DNA from: Calidifontibacter indicus | GTDB taxonomy: Bacteria; Actinomycetota; Actinomycetes; Actinomycetales; Dermatophilaceae | Length of the DNA stretch: 64,000 nucleotides | Direction of reading: 5' to 3' | NCBI RefSeq assembly: GCF_003386865.1 | Contig: NZ_QTUA01000001.1 | Coordinates: 1,302,001-1,366,000, forward strand | In this document: positions 1-10,134 of the stretch, in pieces | Numbering within the stretch: the stretch's first letter is position 1 | Layout of the letters: every line of letters starts with the position of its first letter | Position numbers and translations under genes: made by a program | The notes under the pieces: generated by a model | What the model was told of the DNA's origin: nothing | What the model saw: only the letters and a program-made list of their open reading frames with translations | The model's database searches: none

Positions 1-1
1 G

Positions 2-2476
2 TGGTCGTTGTCGTCGTTCGCGACCGACGAGGAACTCACCGAGTTCAGCGAGGACGAGCTTCCGGGCGAGCGGGTGACGATCCGCACCGAGGAGGTGCCG
101 CAGTACCGCAGCGACACCGAGTCGGCCGTCGCCGACATCCGGGCCTGGACGGCCGCCGGCCTGCGGACGCTGATCCTCACCGACGGACCAGGCCTCGCCA
201 AGCGGGTGCGGGAGTTGCTCATCGAGCACGAGGTGCCGCTCGACGAGCAGCTGACCGCCGGCCGCGTGACCACCGCCGTCGGCACGCTCGGCAACGGATT
301 CGCCCTGCCGACAAGTGAATTCGTGCTCGTCACCGAGTCAGACCTGATCGGCTCCAACCAGCCGGGCGGCGGTTCGACCAAGGACATGCGCAAGATGCCG
401 TCGCGGCGTCGCAAGCAGGTCGACCCGCTCGAACTGCGTCCGGGCGACTTCGTCGTGCACGAGCAGCACGGTGTCGGCAAGTTCGTCGAGATGATGCAGC
501 GCACCGTCGGCGGGGCCACCCGCGAGTACCTCGTGCTGGAGTACGCCGCCTCGAAGCGGGGCCAACCGGGCGACCGCCTGTTCGTGCCGACCGATCAGCT
601 CGACCAGATCACCCGCTATGTCGGCGGTGAAGCGCCGTCACTCAACAAGATGGGCGGATCCGACTGGCAGACGACCAAATCGCGGGCGCGCCGCCACGTG
701 CGCCAGATCGCCGGCGAACTCATCCGCCTCTACTCGGCGCGCATGGCCACCCCGGGCCACGCCTTCGGGCCCGACACACCCTGGCAGCGCGAGCTCGAGG
801 ACGCGTTCGCCTACATCGAGACTCCCGACCAGCTGTCGTCGATCGACGAGGTCAAGGCCGACATGGAGAAGACGGTGCCGATGGACCGCCTCATCTGTGG
901 CGACGTCGGTTACGGCAAGACCGAGATCGCGGTCCGGGCCGCGTTCAAGGCGATCCAGGACGGCAAGCAGGTCGCCGTGCTGGTGCCGACGACGTTGCTG
1001 GTCAAGCAGCACTTCAGCACCTTCTCCGAGCGCTACGCCGGATTCCCGGTGGTGGTGAAGGCGTTGTCCCGGTTCCAGAGCGACAAGGAGGCCCGCGAGG
1101 TGATCGACGGCCTCGCGACCGGCGCGGTCGATCTGGTGATCGGCACCCACCGGCTGCTGTCGAAGGAGGTGCAGTTCAAGGACCTCGGATTGGTCGTCGT
1201 CGACGAGGAGCAGCGGTTCGGTGTCGAGCACAAGGAACAGCTCAAGCAGATGCGCACGGCGGTCGACGTGCTCGCGATGTCGGCGACGCCGATCCCGCGC
1301 ACCCTGGAGATGGCGGTCACCGGCATTCGCGAAATGTCGACTCTCGCAACGCCGCCCGAGGAGCGCCACCCGGTGCTCACCTTCGTCGGTGCCTACGACG
1401 AGAAGCAGATCGTGGCGGCGATCCGGCGCGAGCTGATGCGTGAGGGCCAGGTCTTCCTGGTGCACAACAAGGTGCAGACCATCGAGAAGGCGGCCTCAAG
1501 GTTGCGTGAGCTCGTGCCCGAGGCGCGCATCGGCACCGCCCACGGAAAGATGGGCGAACACCGCCTGGAGGAGGTCGTCGTCGACTTCTGGGAACGGCGG
1601 CTCGACGTGCTCGTCTGCACCACGATCGTCGAGACCGGTCTCGACATCTCCAACGCCAACACGCTCATCGTGGAGCGCTCCGACGTGCTCGGTCTGTCGC
1701 AGCTGCACCAGCTGCGCGGACGCGTCGGACGCGGCCGCGAGCGCGCGTACGCCTACTTCCTGTACCCGTCCGAGAAGCCGCTCACCGAGACCGCGCACGA
1801 CCGGTTGCAGACCATCGCCCAGCACACCGACCTCGGTGCCGGCATGCAGGTGGCGATGAAGGACCTCGAGATCCGCGGCGCCGGCAACCTGCTCGGCGGC
1901 GAGCAATCGGGCCACATCGCAGGCGTCGGGTTCGACCTCTACGTGCGCATGGTGGGAGAGGCCGTCGCCGACTTCCGCGGCGACGAGCCCGACCGCGGGC
2001 CGGCCGAGATCAAGATCGAGCTGCCGGTCGACGCGCACCTGCCGCACGACTACGTGCCGGGGGAGCGGTTGCGCCTGGAGGCCTACAAGAAGCTCGCCAC
2101 CGTGGCGACCGAGCACGAGCTCGCAGAGATCGCCGACGAGCTGAACGACCGTTACGGCGCGCCGCCGGAGCCGGTGCAACACCTACTCGAGGTGGCCCGG
2201 CTGCGGGTGCTCGCCCGCCAGGCCGGCATCGGCGACATCGGCACGCAGGGCAAGTTCGTCCGCTTCGGTCCGGTCGAGTCGCTGCCCGAGAGCCGCCAGC
2301 TGCGACTTGAGCGGCTCTACAAGGGCGCCAAGCTCAACCCGGCGCTCAAGACCATCCTGGTGCCGGCCCCGATGACCAGCCCGGTCGGCGGCAAGCCGGT
2401 GCGCAACACCGAGGTGTTGACGTGGGCGGCCCAGCTGATCCGCAGCATCCTGCTCGACGACGCGGCCGCGGCGTGA
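2..2476 (+). CDS. mfd: Transcription-repair coupling factor Mfd, 5'-truncated by the window edge
   Basis: Mfd is the DNA translocase that removes stalled RNA polymerase and recruits UvrA. The window begins inside the gene; about 822 codons of the C-terminal two thirds are visible. The CarD-like RNA polymerase interaction domain is at about nt 425-610 ([15 protein letters not shown]). The RecG-like helicase follows, with Walker A GYGKTE at nt 908-925 and the DEEQRFG Walker B motif at nt 1202-1222. The [12 protein letters not shown] helicase motif VI is near nt 1697-1732. The C-terminal TRCF domain fills nt 2000-2470. The N-terminal UvrB-like part lies upstream of the window. It is followed in the same direction by a lipoprotein gene and mazG. 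Identity is secure. Confidence 0.97.
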   Translation, partial: WSLSSFATDEELTEFSEDELPGERVTIRTEEVPQYRSDTESAVADIRAWTAAGLRTLILTDGPGLAKRVRELLIEHEVPLDEQLTAGRVTTAVGTLGNGFALPTSEFVLVTESDLIGSNQPGGGSTKDMRKMPSRRRKQVDPLELRPGDFVVHEQHGVGKFVEMMQRTVGGATREYLVLEYAASKRGQPGDRLFVPTDQLDQITRYVGGEAPSLNKMGGSDWQTTKSRARRHVRQIAGELIRLYSARMATPGHAFGPDTPWQRELEDAFAYIETPDQLSSIDEVKADMEKTVPMDRLICGDVGYGKTEIAVRAAFKAIQDGKQVAVLVPTTLLVKQHFSTFSERYAGFPVVVKALSRFQSDKEAREVIDGLATGAVDLVIGTHRLLSKEVQFKDLGLVVVDEEQRFGVEHKEQLKQMRTAVDVLAMSATPIPRTLEMAVTGIREMSTLATPPEERHPVLTFVGAYDEKQIVAAIRRELMREGQVFLVHNKVQTIEKAASRLRELVPEARIGTAHGKMGEHRLEEVVVDFWERRLDVLVCTTIVETGLDISNANTLIVERSDVLGLSQLHQLRGRVGRGRERAYAYFLYPSEKPLTETAHDRLQTIAQHTDLGAGMQVAMKDLEIRGAGNLLGGEQSGHIAGVGFDLYVRMVGEAVADFRGDEPDRGPAEIKIELPVDAHLPHDYVPGERLRLEAYKKLATVATEHELAEIADELNDRYGAPPEPVQHLLEVARLRVLARQAGIGDIGTQGKFVRFGPVESLPESRQLRLERLYKGAKLNPALKTILVPAPMTSPVGGKPVRNTEVLTWAAQLIRSILLDDAAAA

Positions 2477-2544
2477 CGGCCGCCGTCGATGGCACAGCCG
2501 GTCGTGGCAAGATGAACCCGCTCAACAGCTCCCGAGAGGAACCC

Positions 2545-3057
2545 ATGTCTCGTCCCGCTCTGCGCGTCACCACCGTTGCTGCGGCCCTGGTGGCCGCGAC
2601 CGCACTGTCCGGCTGCGGCGACACCAGCGGTGGCACCGCTGCTTCCTACAAGGGCGAGAAGATCAGCACCGAGCAGGTGCAGGATGCCGTCCGCGACATC
2701 ACCACCGAGCAGCCGACGTCCCAGTTCGACCCGACGTCCGCGGCGATCTTCATGGTGCTCGGCAACGACCTGGAGAGCCTCGCGAAGAAGCACCGGGTCT
2801 ACACCTCGGCCGACGTCGCCCGCCAGGCCTTCAAGAAGGTCACCAACCCCACCGACGCCGCGGTGCGGTCGGTGCAGGGCAGCTTCAACTTCACCTCGCT
2901 GCGCGACTCCGCGGCGGGCAACCCCGACCTGCAGAAGCTGTTCAAGGACGCCGACGTCATACTCAATCCGCGCTACGGCACGTGGGAAAAGGGCAAGGGC
3001 CCGGTCGACAACGCCAGCAACTGGATCAAGGGCTCTGCGGAGCCGGCGCTGAACTGA
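2545..3057 (+). CDS. Lipoprotein with SurA N-terminal-like domain
   Basis: A 170-residue lipoprotein. The N-terminus MSRPALRV, a short hydrophobic stretch and the lipobox LSGCG give a lipid-modified Cys near residue 23. The mature part (KGEKISTEQVQDAV...) resembles the N-terminal domain of SurA-type periplasmic chaperones, and it ends in a NPRYGTWE segment common in actinobacterial members of this group. No PPIase parvulin domain follows. The start ATG 2545 is chosen because GAGAGGA at 2534-2540 is a good ribosome site; an in-frame ATG at 2512 lacks one. It sits between mfd and mazG, where M. tuberculosis carries a different arrangement. The role is probably envelope protein folding, but this is inference. 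Confidence 0.8.
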   Translation: MSRPALRVTTVAAALVAATALSGCGDTSGGTAASYKGEKISTEQVQDAVRDITTEQPTSQFDPTSAAIFMVLGNDLESLAKKHRVYTSADVARQAFKKVTNPTDAAVRSVQGSFNFTSLRDSAAGNPDLQKLFKDADVILNPRYGTWEKGKGPVDNASNWIKGSAEPALN

Positions 3058-3070
3058 GCGCCCCGCGCCC

Positions 3071-4048
3071 ATGGCCGGTTCGCTGACCCTGCTGGTCACC
3101 AGCCCTCGCACGCCCGCGGGCGTGCTCACCCGCGACGCCTGGCGCGCACTCGACACCGCCGACCTCGTGCTGGCGGCGGACGCCGACCACCCGACCCCGG
3201 CGGCGATCGCCGGTTCCGGTGTGGCGGTGGAGATCTCGGATCCTTCGTCGATGCCCCTGCTGGGGCGTTCGCTCGCCGAGGCGGCGGCCGACCGGCACGT
3301 CGTCTGGATCGTCTCGCCGGACGGCGACCCCGGACTCACCGACGCCCTCGCCGCCGAACTCACTCGGGCGGCCGACCCGGCGCCGGTCGAGATGCTGGTC
3401 GGCAGCTGGGACCTCCCGGGCGCCCGTCTCGCCGACGCGGTCAACGTGATGGATGTGTTGCGGTCACCGGGCGGCTGCCCCTGGGACGCGAAGCAGACTC
3501 ACGAGTCGCTGGCGAAGTATCTGCTCGAGGAGGCGCACGAGACGGTCGAGGCGATCGACAACGGCGACCGCGACCACCTGCGCGAAGAGCTCGGCGACGT
3601 GCTGCTCCAGGTGCTGTTCCACGCCCGGGTCGCAGCCGACGACCCGGACGACCCGTGGGACATCGACGACGTCGCCGGTGGGTTGGTCGACAAGCTGCTG
3701 CGCCGCCACCCGCACGTGTTCGGCGACGGTGACGCCTCGACCCCCGAGGAGGTCGAAGCGAGCTGGGAGCAGATCAAGGCCGCGGAGAAGGCCGACCGCG
3801 CCGAGAGCGCGACGCCACTGCTCGAGGGCATTCCGCGCTCGCTGTCGACCCTGCTGATCGCCGACAAGGTGTTGGCGCGGCGTGAACGTTCCGGACTCAC
3901 CGAGCTCCCCGACGACAAGACGGACGCCGACAACTCGGGCGCCGATCTCGGCGACCGGCTGCTCGCGCTGGTGGCCGAGGGACGCCGCACCGGCGTCGAC
4001 GCCGACGCGGCCCTGCGCGACGCCGTGCGCCGGCTCGCCTCGGCCTGA
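3071..4048 (+). CDS. mazG: Nucleoside triphosphate pyrophosphohydrolase MazG
   Basis: MazG hydrolyses (d)NTPs, including oxidised or aberrant ones, to the monophosphate and pyrophosphate. The 325-residue protein has an N-terminal region (about 1-115) that looks like a degraded tetrapyrrole-methylase-type domain, then the catalytic MazG domain starting at about residue 128 (VMDVLRSPGGCPWDAKQTHESL). The Mg-binding EExxE...EExxD motif is visible as LLEEAHE and EELGD at about residues 151-176. It starts 13 nt after the lipoprotein gene, so the two are probably cotranscribed with mfd. A C-terminal tail of about 90 residues is less conserved. Family assignment is secure. Confidence 0.95.
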   Translation: MAGSLTLLVTSPRTPAGVLTRDAWRALDTADLVLAADADHPTPAAIAGSGVAVEISDPSSMPLLGRSLAEAAADRHVVWIVSPDGDPGLTDALAAELTRAADPAPVEMLVGSWDLPGARLADAVNVMDVLRSPGGCPWDAKQTHESLAKYLLEEAHETVEAIDNGDRDHLREELGDVLLQVLFHARVAADDPDDPWDIDDVAGGLVDKLLRRHPHVFGDGDASTPEEVEASWEQIKAAEKADRAESATPLLEGIPRSLSTLLIADKVLARRERSGLTELPDDKTDADNSGADLGDRLLALVAEGRRTGVDADAALRDAVRRLASA

Positions 4049-4078
4049 CCGAGCGCGCACTGTCTCGCATCGCCTGTC

Positions 4079-5446
<1,368 letters not shown>

Positions 5447-5452
5447 CCCCTC

Positions 5453-5480
5453 GGCCCGGGCGCCGCACGGCGCCCGGGCC
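5453..5480 (+). terminator. Hairpin after eno
   Basis: A perfect 12-bp GC stem (GGCCCGGGCGCC and its complement) closes a GCAC tetraloop 7 nt after the eno stop. There is no T-tract, which is usual for actinobacterial terminators. Confidence 0.8.
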
Positions 5481-5507
5481 GGAACAACCCGATCGAAAGT
5501 TGTTGGT

Positions 5508-6053
5508 ATGACTCGCGATTCGCGACCTGCAGGACGCAGCAAGGCTCAGGCGGCATCCCGCCCGGCGGCCGCGCGCCGTGGCTCGACGCGTCCGCGGGCG
5601 GCGGGGGAGAGCTCGACCCGCGAGTCGGCCACCGGACGCCTCGCCGCGCTGCGCGCGCACAGCCGGCGCCGTCCGCAGTCGATGAAGCGGATGACGATCC
5701 TCGGTGTGCTGCTGATCTTCCTCGCGGTGATCATCACCCCGACCCTGAACAGCTACCTGCAGCAGAAGCACCAGATCGGGCAGCTCGGCGCCCAGGTCAA
5801 GCAGCAGCAGGGCGACGTCAGCACCAAGCAGACCGAGCTGAAGAAGTGGAACAGCGACTCTGCGTTCGTCAAGCAGCAGGCGCGTGACCGGCTCGGTTTC
5901 GTCACGCCCGGTCAGACCCTCACCGTGCTCGTCGACGAGAACGGAAAGGCGGTCGGCACCGTCGACCCCGCCGGCAAGAAGATCTCGACCAACCCCTGGT
6001 ACGGCCAGGTGTGGCAGTCGGTCGTCGCGGCGAACCGGGGCGACAAGAAGTGA
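5508..6053 (+). CDS. Septum formation initiator, FtsB/DivIC family
   Basis: A 181-residue bitopic membrane protein of the cell-division FtsB/DivIC family, which links the divisome proteins at the septum. Residues 1-60 are a basic, disordered cytoplasmic tail; one membrane helix runs about 61-80 (MTILGVLLIFLAVIITPTL); then comes a coiled coil (QIGQLGAQVKQQQGDVSTKQTEL) and the family motif VKQQARDRLGFVTPGQ. The ATG at 5508 has only a weak ribosome site. The next gene overlaps its stop (GTGA), so this gene, DUF501 and ppx form an operon, the usual actinobacterial order after eno. Confidence 0.9.
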   Translation: MTRDSRPAGRSKAQAASRPAAARRGSTRPRAAGESSTRESATGRLAALRAHSRRRPQSMKRMTILGVLLIFLAVIITPTLNSYLQQKHQIGQLGAQVKQQQGDVSTKQTELKKWNSDSAFVKQQARDRLGFVTPGQTLTVLVDENGKAVGTVDPAGKKISTNPWYGQVWQSVVAANRGDKK

Positions 6054-6580
6054 CCGAGGTGAACGCGCCGGACATCGATCCGGCCGACCTGGCCGCGGTC
6101 GAACGACAGCTCGGACGCCTCCCGCGCGGTGTCGTGGAGATCGCCGGACGCTGCCCGTGCGGCTGCCCCACCGTCGTCCGCACCCTGCCGCGGTTGCCCG
6201 ACGGCACGCCGTTCCCCACCTCGTTCTACGCCACCTGCCCGCGTCTCACCGGCGCGATCAGCACCCTCGAGGCCGGCGGAATGATGCGCGAGATGACCGC
6301 CGAGCTAAAGTCCGACCCGGAGTTGGCCGCGGCCTACCGGGCCGCCCACGACGACTACCTGCGTCGGCGCGCCGAACTCGGTGACGTGGCGGAGATCGCC
6401 GGCATCTCCGCCGGCGGAATGCCCGACCGGGTGAAATGCCTGCACGTGCTGGTCGCCCACTCCATCGCGGTCGGACCCGGCATCAACCCGCTCGGTGACC
6501 GCGCGCTCGCGGCGCTGCCGAAGTGGTGGGAGAACGGTTGCTGTGCGGCGCTCGACGCCGGCGAGGAGGGGCAGGCATGA
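6050..6580 (+). CDS. DUF501 family protein
   Basis: A 176-residue soluble protein of the actinobacterial DUF501 family, whose biochemical role is unknown. A compact cysteine motif GRCPCGCP lies at about residues 32-39, with further Cys residues at YATCP, VKCLH and NGCC, so metal or Fe-S binding is possible but unproven. The GTG start overlaps the previous stop by 4 nt and its own stop overlaps the ppx ATG by 4 nt (ATGA), so the three genes are translationally coupled. The order DivIC-DUF501-ppx is well conserved in Actinobacteria. Confidence 0.88.
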   Translation: MTEVNAPDIDPADLAAVERQLGRLPRGVVEIAGRCPCGCPTVVRTLPRLPDGTPFPTSFYATCPRLTGAISTLEAGGMMREMTAELKSDPELAAAYRAAHDDYLRRRAELGDVAEIAGISAGGMPDRVKCLHVLVAHSIAVGPGINPLGDRALAALPKWWENGCCAALDAGEEGQA

Positions 6581-7533
6581 GGGTCGGCGCCGTCGACTGT
6601 GGCACGAACTCGATCCGTCTGCTGGTCGCCGATGTCGACGACGCGGGACGGTTGACCGACGTCGAGCGCACGATGCGCATCGTGCGTCTCGGGCAAGGGG
6701 TCGACGTCACCGGACGCATCGCCGACGAAGCGATGACACGCACCCTCGAGGCGGCCCGTGACTACGCGGCGACCTGTCAGCAACTTGGTTGTGAGGCAGT
6801 GCGATTCGTCGCCACCTCGGCTTCGCGCGATGCCTCCAACGCACATACCTTCATCGACGGTGTCGCCGAGGCGTTCGCCCACTGGGGCATCGCACCCGAG
6901 GTGATCTCCGGCGACGAGGAGGCCCAACTCAGCTTCCGCGGCGCCACCATCGACCTGCGCGGTTCCGACACGCCGCAGCCCTACCTGGTCGTCGACCTCG
7001 GCGGCGGCTCCACCGAGTTCGTGCGCGGCACCGACACCGTCGAGGCCGCGATCTCGATGAACATCGGCTGCGTGCGGATGACCGAGCGACACCTGCGCTC
7101 CGACCCGCCCACGCCGCAGGAGATCGACGCCGCACTGGCCGACATCAACGCGGCGATCGACGAGGCGGGGCGCACCGTCGACTTCACCGGCATCGGCAGC
7201 CTGGTCGGCCTCGCCGGCTCTGTCACGACCATCACCGCCAACGCCCTGCACCTCACCGACTACGACAAGGACGCCATCCACGGCGCACGACTTCCCGTGC
7301 AACGCGTCGTCGACTCCTGCGACGAACTGCTGCTCGCCACCCGTGCGCAGCGCGCCGCCCTGCCGTTCATGCACCCGGGCCGGGTCGACGTGATCGGCGC
7401 CGGCGCGCTGGTGTGGCGCACCATTGTCCAGCGGGTCACCGCCGAAGCCGGCATCGAGCAGACGGTCAGCAGCGAAAAGGACATCCTCGACGGAATTGCG
7501 TTGTCCGCAGAGCGAGCCGTCCCGCCTTCGTGA
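6577..7533 (+). CDS. ppx: Exopolyphosphatase, Ppx/GppA family
   Basis: The 318-residue protein belongs to the ASKHA-fold Ppx/GppA phosphatases, which hydrolyse inorganic polyphosphate or pppGpp. The phosphate-1 motif VGAVDCGTNSIRLLV is at residues 3-17 and the phosphate-2 motif DLGGGSTEFV at about 139-148. At about 318 residues it is the short, single-module type, matching the actinobacterial Ppx that follows DUF501. Which substrate is preferred cannot be told from sequence. The stop codon is the first base pairs of a dispersed intergenic repeat (7529-7571). Confidence 0.92.
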   Translation: MRVGAVDCGTNSIRLLVADVDDAGRLTDVERTMRIVRLGQGVDVTGRIADEAMTRTLEAARDYAATCQQLGCEAVRFVATSASRDASNAHTFIDGVAEAFAHWGIAPEVISGDEEAQLSFRGATIDLRGSDTPQPYLVVDLGGGSTEFVRGTDTVEAAISMNIGCVRMTERHLRSDPPTPQEIDAALADINAAIDEAGRTVDFTGIGSLVGLAGSVTTITANALHLTDYDKDAIHGARLPVQRVVDSCDELLLATRAQRAALPFMHPGRVDVIGAGALVWRTIVQRVTAEAGIEQTVSSEKDILDGIALSAERAVPPS

Positions 7534-7571
7534 GCCTTCCGCTGTGCTCACCGAGGTGCCACCACCGACGG
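7529..7571 (+). repeat. Dispersed intergenic repeat, copy 1
   Basis: A 41-43 nt element starting at the ppx stop codon. Copies occur at 8724-8765 (+) and 39841-39881 (-). Over 41 aligned bases, copy 1 and copy 3 are identical at about 34. The shared cores are AGCCTTCC and ACCGAGGTGCCACCACCG. In this copy GTGAGC and GCTCAC can pair across a 10-nt loop. Confidence 0.65.
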
Positions 7572-7592
7572 CACGTCTCCCGCATGATCGCC

Positions 7593-7598
7593 TACCCT
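7593..7598 (+). promoter_or_regulatory. Candidate -10 element of the tRNA gene
   Basis: TACCCT lies 6 nt before the tRNA 5' end, the normal distance for a transcript that begins close to the mature tRNA. No convincing -35 was found. Confidence 0.4.
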
Positions 7599-7604
7599 GA
7601 CTCT

Positions 7605-7677
7605 GCCCTCGTAGCCCAATGGCAGAGGCAGGCGCCTTAAAAGCGCCCAAGTGCGGGTTCGAATCCCGTCGAGGGCA
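7605..7677 (+). tRNA. tRNA with UAA anticodon, nominal tRNA-Leu, class I shape
   Basis: The 73-nt gene folds as a complete cloverleaf. The acceptor stem is GCCCTCG/CGAGGGC (7605-7611 with 7670-7676), the discriminator is A7677, and CCA is not encoded. The D arm is GCC/GGC with GG at 7621-7622. The anticodon stem is GGCGC/GCGCC around the loop CTTAAAA (7636-7642), giving anticodon UAA for codon UUA. The T arm is GCGGG-TTCGAAT-CCCGT. The variable loop is only 5 nt (7648-7652), whereas bacterial tRNA-Leu normally has a long class II variable arm. It follows ppx, a position I recall as conserved in Actinobacteria. Confidence 0.88.
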
Positions 7678-7682
7678 CGCCG

Positions 7683-7699
7683 CGGGGATGATTTCCCCG
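7683..7699 (+). terminator. Small hairpin after the tRNA
   Basis: CGGGGA and TCCCCG pair across TGATT, 5 nt after the tRNA 3' end. It is short and has no T-tract, so it may be a processing or termination signal. Confidence 0.4.
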
Positions 7700-7772
7700 A
7701 GTTGAACGCTTTACTTGTGTAGTGAACTCATGCCCGCACCCCGTGGGCCGCCGATCGTGACGGAGGAGAGCG

Positions 7773-8699
7773 ATGGCAACCAACCCGGTATTCGACCGGT
7801 TCGAGAAGGATCTGCAGCGCGGTGAGTATGCCGGTTTCGGCAACCGCCAGCAGCCGCAGTACGGCCAGTACGGGCAGGGACAGCCCTACCAGCCGCCGCA
7901 GACCAACCAGCAGGCGTACGGCGCCGGCCAGCAGGGTCAGTGGGGCCAGGCCGGCCCCTACCAGGGCCAGCAGGTGCCCGGCTTCGCAGACCCGAACTAC
8001 GGCGCGCCGATGGCGCCGCAGGACACCGGCCGCCGGATGTCTCTCGACGACGTCGTCGCCAAGACCCTCGGCCTGTTCGCGGTGCTGCTGATCAGCGCGG
8101 CAGCCGGCTGGGCGATCGCTGCGAACAACCAGTCCGCGGGTCTCGCGATCTGGATGGGCGGCATGATCGCCGGCATCGTGCTCGGCTTCGTGATCAGCTT
8201 CAAGAAAACGATCTCGGTGCCGTTGATCGTTGCCTACTCGGTCATCGAGGGTGCGTTCCTCGGCGCGATCAGCCAGTTCTTCAACACCCAGTTCAACGGC
8301 ATCGTTGCGCAGGCCGTGCTGGCCACGCTGTGCGTTTTCGCCGGCATGTTCGCCGGGTGGAAGTTCGGCCTGATCAAGGTCACCGACCGCTCCCGCAAGA
8401 TCTTCGGTTTCGCCGCGCTCGGCTACTTCCTGTTCGCGATGGCCAACCTCGTGCTGCAGATGACCGGTGTGCTCGGTGACTTCGGCTTCTTCAGCATGGG
8501 CACCTTCGGCATGATCCTGTGCCTGTTCGCGGTCGCGCTCGCGTCCTACTCGCTCGCGATTGCGTTCGACACCATCCAGTACGCCGCCAACGTCGGTGTG
8601 CCGGAGAAGACGTCGTGGCTGCTCGCGCACGGCCTCATCGTCTCGGTCGCATGGCTCTACCTCGAGCTGCTGCGCATGTTCGCGATTTCCCGCGACTGA
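7773..8699 (+). CDS. Bax inhibitor-1/YccA family membrane protein
   Basis: A 308-residue integral membrane protein of the Bax inhibitor-1 (TMBIM/YccA) superfamily. The first 90 or so residues are a soluble, Gln/Tyr/Gly/Pro-rich low-complexity tail (repeated GQ, YGQ and QQ units), as in other actinobacterial members. About seven hydrophobic helices follow from residue 95, ending near ...AWLYLELLRMFAISRD. The exact role in bacteria is not settled; eukaryotic members are calcium leak channels. The ATG has a strong GGAGGAGAG ribosome site. The gene faces uppP, and a 15-bp hairpin separates the two. Confidence 0.92.
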   Translation: MATNPVFDRFEKDLQRGEYAGFGNRQQPQYGQYGQGQPYQPPQTNQQAYGAGQQGQWGQAGPYQGQQVPGFADPNYGAPMAPQDTGRRMSLDDVVAKTLGLFAVLLISAAAGWAIAANNQSAGLAIWMGGMIAGIVLGFVISFKKTISVPLIVAYSVIEGAFLGAISQFFNTQFNGIVAQAVLATLCVFAGMFAGWKFGLIKVTDRSRKIFGFAALGYFLFAMANLVLQMTGVLGDFGFFSMGTFGMILCLFAVALASYSLAIAFDTIQYAANVGVPEKTSWLLAHGLIVSVAWLYLELLRMFAISRD

Positions 8700-8723
8700 T
8701 GTCTTCTGCAGGCCTCCCGCCTG

Positions 8724-8765
8724 CGTGACCTTCCGCTGTGGTCCGGTGAGCGCCACCACCGGCGG
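8724..8765 (+). repeat. Dispersed intergenic repeat, copy 2
   Basis: A diverged copy of the element at 7529-7571, placed 25 nt after the Bax-inhibitor gene and in the same direction. It keeps CCTTCCGCTGTG and GCCACCACCG. GACC and GGTC replace the GAGC and GCTC arms of copy 1, a paired change that keeps the stem. It shares an upstream CTGCAGGC segment (8707-8714) with copy 3. Confidence 0.6.
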
Positions 8766-8778
8766 TGCAGCCGACAAA

Positions 8779-8811
8779 GCGGCCCGTACCTGGAGTCCAG
8801 GTACGGGCCGC
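8779..8811. terminator. Bidirectional terminator between convergent genes
   Basis: A perfect 15-bp stem (GCGGCCCGTACCTGG and its complement) closes an AGT loop. AAA before and a T-rich stretch after the stem allow use on both strands, ending the Bax-inhibitor gene and uppP. Confidence 0.88.
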
Positions 8812-8827
8812 CTCGTTTGCACCCTCC

Positions 8828-8881
8828 CCGAAAGTTTGCGCGACACGCGACACAGGTGCCCGATCGTGCAAGCTTTCGCGG
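8828..8881 (-). terminator. Second inverted repeat downstream of uppP
   Basis: CCGAAAG-T-TTGC and GCAA-G-CTTTCG pair imperfectly around a 28-nt loop, right after the uppP stop. It may assist termination or protect the uppP 3' end. Support is only the base pairing. Confidence 0.4.
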
Positions 8882-8883
8882 AA

Positions 8884-9738
8884 TCAGGTGGCCGAGAGCC
8901 AGCCGGCACCCAACGCCACGATCAGCGCGACGCCGAGCACCACGCGGTACGACACGAACACGGTGATCGGGTGGTTGCGCACGAACCGCAACAGCCACGC
9001 GATGGAGGCGAAGGCGACGACGAAGCTCACCAGCGTGCCGACCCCGAGCTGGCCCCAGCCGACCACCTTGGTGTCGACGTCCTTGAGCTCGTAGAGGCCC
9101 GCGGCGGTGAGCGCGGGGATCGCCATGAAGAACGACAGGTTCGTCGCGGTGACCCGGTCGAGGCCGCGGACGAGTCCGGCGGAGATCGTCGCGCCGGAGC
9201 GGGAAACACCTGGAATCAGCGCGAGACACTGCACCAGGCCGATGATCACGCCGTCCTTGATCGTGATGTCGTGCTCGTCGCGCACGGTGCCTTCGGCGGC
9301 CCGACGGGAGTGCTCACGCTCGGCCCACCACATGGCGCCCGACCAGAGGATGAGGGCGCCGGCCACGACCCACAGTGACCGGAGCGAGCCGCTGACGAGG
9401 TCTTTGGCGAGGAAGCCGACGATGCCGACCGGGATCGACCCGACGATGACCGCCCACGCGAGTTGGTAATCGTGGTTCGCGCGCGCGTCCTTGTTGGCAA
9501 GGCCGCGCACCCAGGCGCCGAGCAGGGTCACGATCTTGCGCCAGAAGTACACGAAGGTGGCGACGATCGCGCCGATCTGGATGACGGCGGTGAACGAGGT
9601 GATCGCCTTGTTGTCGACCTCGTAGCCGAGCAGCTTCTCGGCGATCGTCAGGTGGCCGGTGGAGGAGACGGGCAGGAACTCGGTGAGACCCTCGACGACG
9701 CCGAGGATGACCGAGTCGAGGTAACTGAGGCCGGACAT
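8884..9738 (-). CDS. uppP: Undecaprenyl-diphosphatase UppP (BacA)
   Basis: UppP dephosphorylates undecaprenyl diphosphate, recycling the lipid carrier of peptidoglycan precursors; overexpression gives bacitracin resistance. The 284-residue polytopic protein shows both BacA signatures: EGLTEFLPVSSTGH at residues 16-29 and PGVSRSGAT at 176-184, with the catalytic Glu, Ser and Arg. Length and helix pattern are normal. On the minus strand GAAAGCGAG precedes the ATG as a ribosome site. It stands alone, convergent to the Bax-inhibitor gene. Confidence 0.97.
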   Translation of the reverse strand: MSGLSYLDSVILGVVEGLTEFLPVSSTGHLTIAEKLLGYEVDNKAITSFTAVIQIGAIVATFVYFWRKIVTLLGAWVRGLANKDARANHDYQLAWAVIVGSIPVGIVGFLAKDLVSGSLRSLWVVAGALILWSGAMWWAEREHSRRAAEGTVRDEHDITIKDGVIIGLVQCLALIPGVSRSGATISAGLVRGLDRVTATNLSFFMAIPALTAAGLYELKDVDTKVVGWGQLGVGTLVSFVVAFASIAWLLRFVRNHPITVFVSYRVVLGVALIVALGAGWLSAT

Positions 9739-9839
9739 CGGCTCGCTTTCGACACTGTCGGGTAGTGGACGTGTCCAGCATTACCGAGCTTCCTGGATGA
9801 TTCCTGGAGGGTGTCTGTGGTCGTGGCCGTCGGGGTGCG

Positions 9840-10124
9840 TCAGCCGATCAGTCGACGCAAGGCGGTCAACTCGGCGGCGGTCGTGTCGCAGTGTCCGGCT
9901 GCACACGCGTCGTACGCCGCCACCCGCAATTGGTCCATGGTGGCGGCGGGGGAGAGCTCGGGCAGGGGCTCGGTGCACCCGGTGAGCGTGACGAGCCGGG
10001 TGGCGCTGTCGCGCACCTGCGGCACGAGCGCGGACGCGTGGTGCAGCGGCAGCTGTTGCCACCGGCGCACCACGCGTCCGAGTTCGAGGCGTACGGCCTC
10101 TGATCGAGGATCGATCAGGTTCAT
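9840..10124 (-). CDS. Small conserved-type protein after thiolase
   Basis: A 94-residue protein I do not recognise. It begins MNLIDPRSEAVRLELGR, is predicted mostly helical and soluble, and has three Cys residues (in LTGCTEP and ACAAGHCD). It starts 10 nt after the thiolase stop and reads in the same direction, so it is probably cotranscribed. Codon use follows the genome's strong GC3 bias, which supports a real gene, and no signal peptide or membrane helix is seen. No function is proposed. Confidence 0.65.
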   Translation of the reverse strand: MNLIDPRSEAVRLELGRVVRRWQQLPLHHASALVPQVRDSATRLVTLTGCTEPLPELSPAATMDQLRVAAYDACAAGHCDTTAAELTALRRLIG

Positions 10125-10134
10125 CCGCAGTGGG

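Noticed and set aside
7605..7677. Integration (att) site of a mobile element at the tRNA 3' end
   Set aside because: No integrase or second copy of the tRNA 3' end was found nearby; the next genes are core genes.
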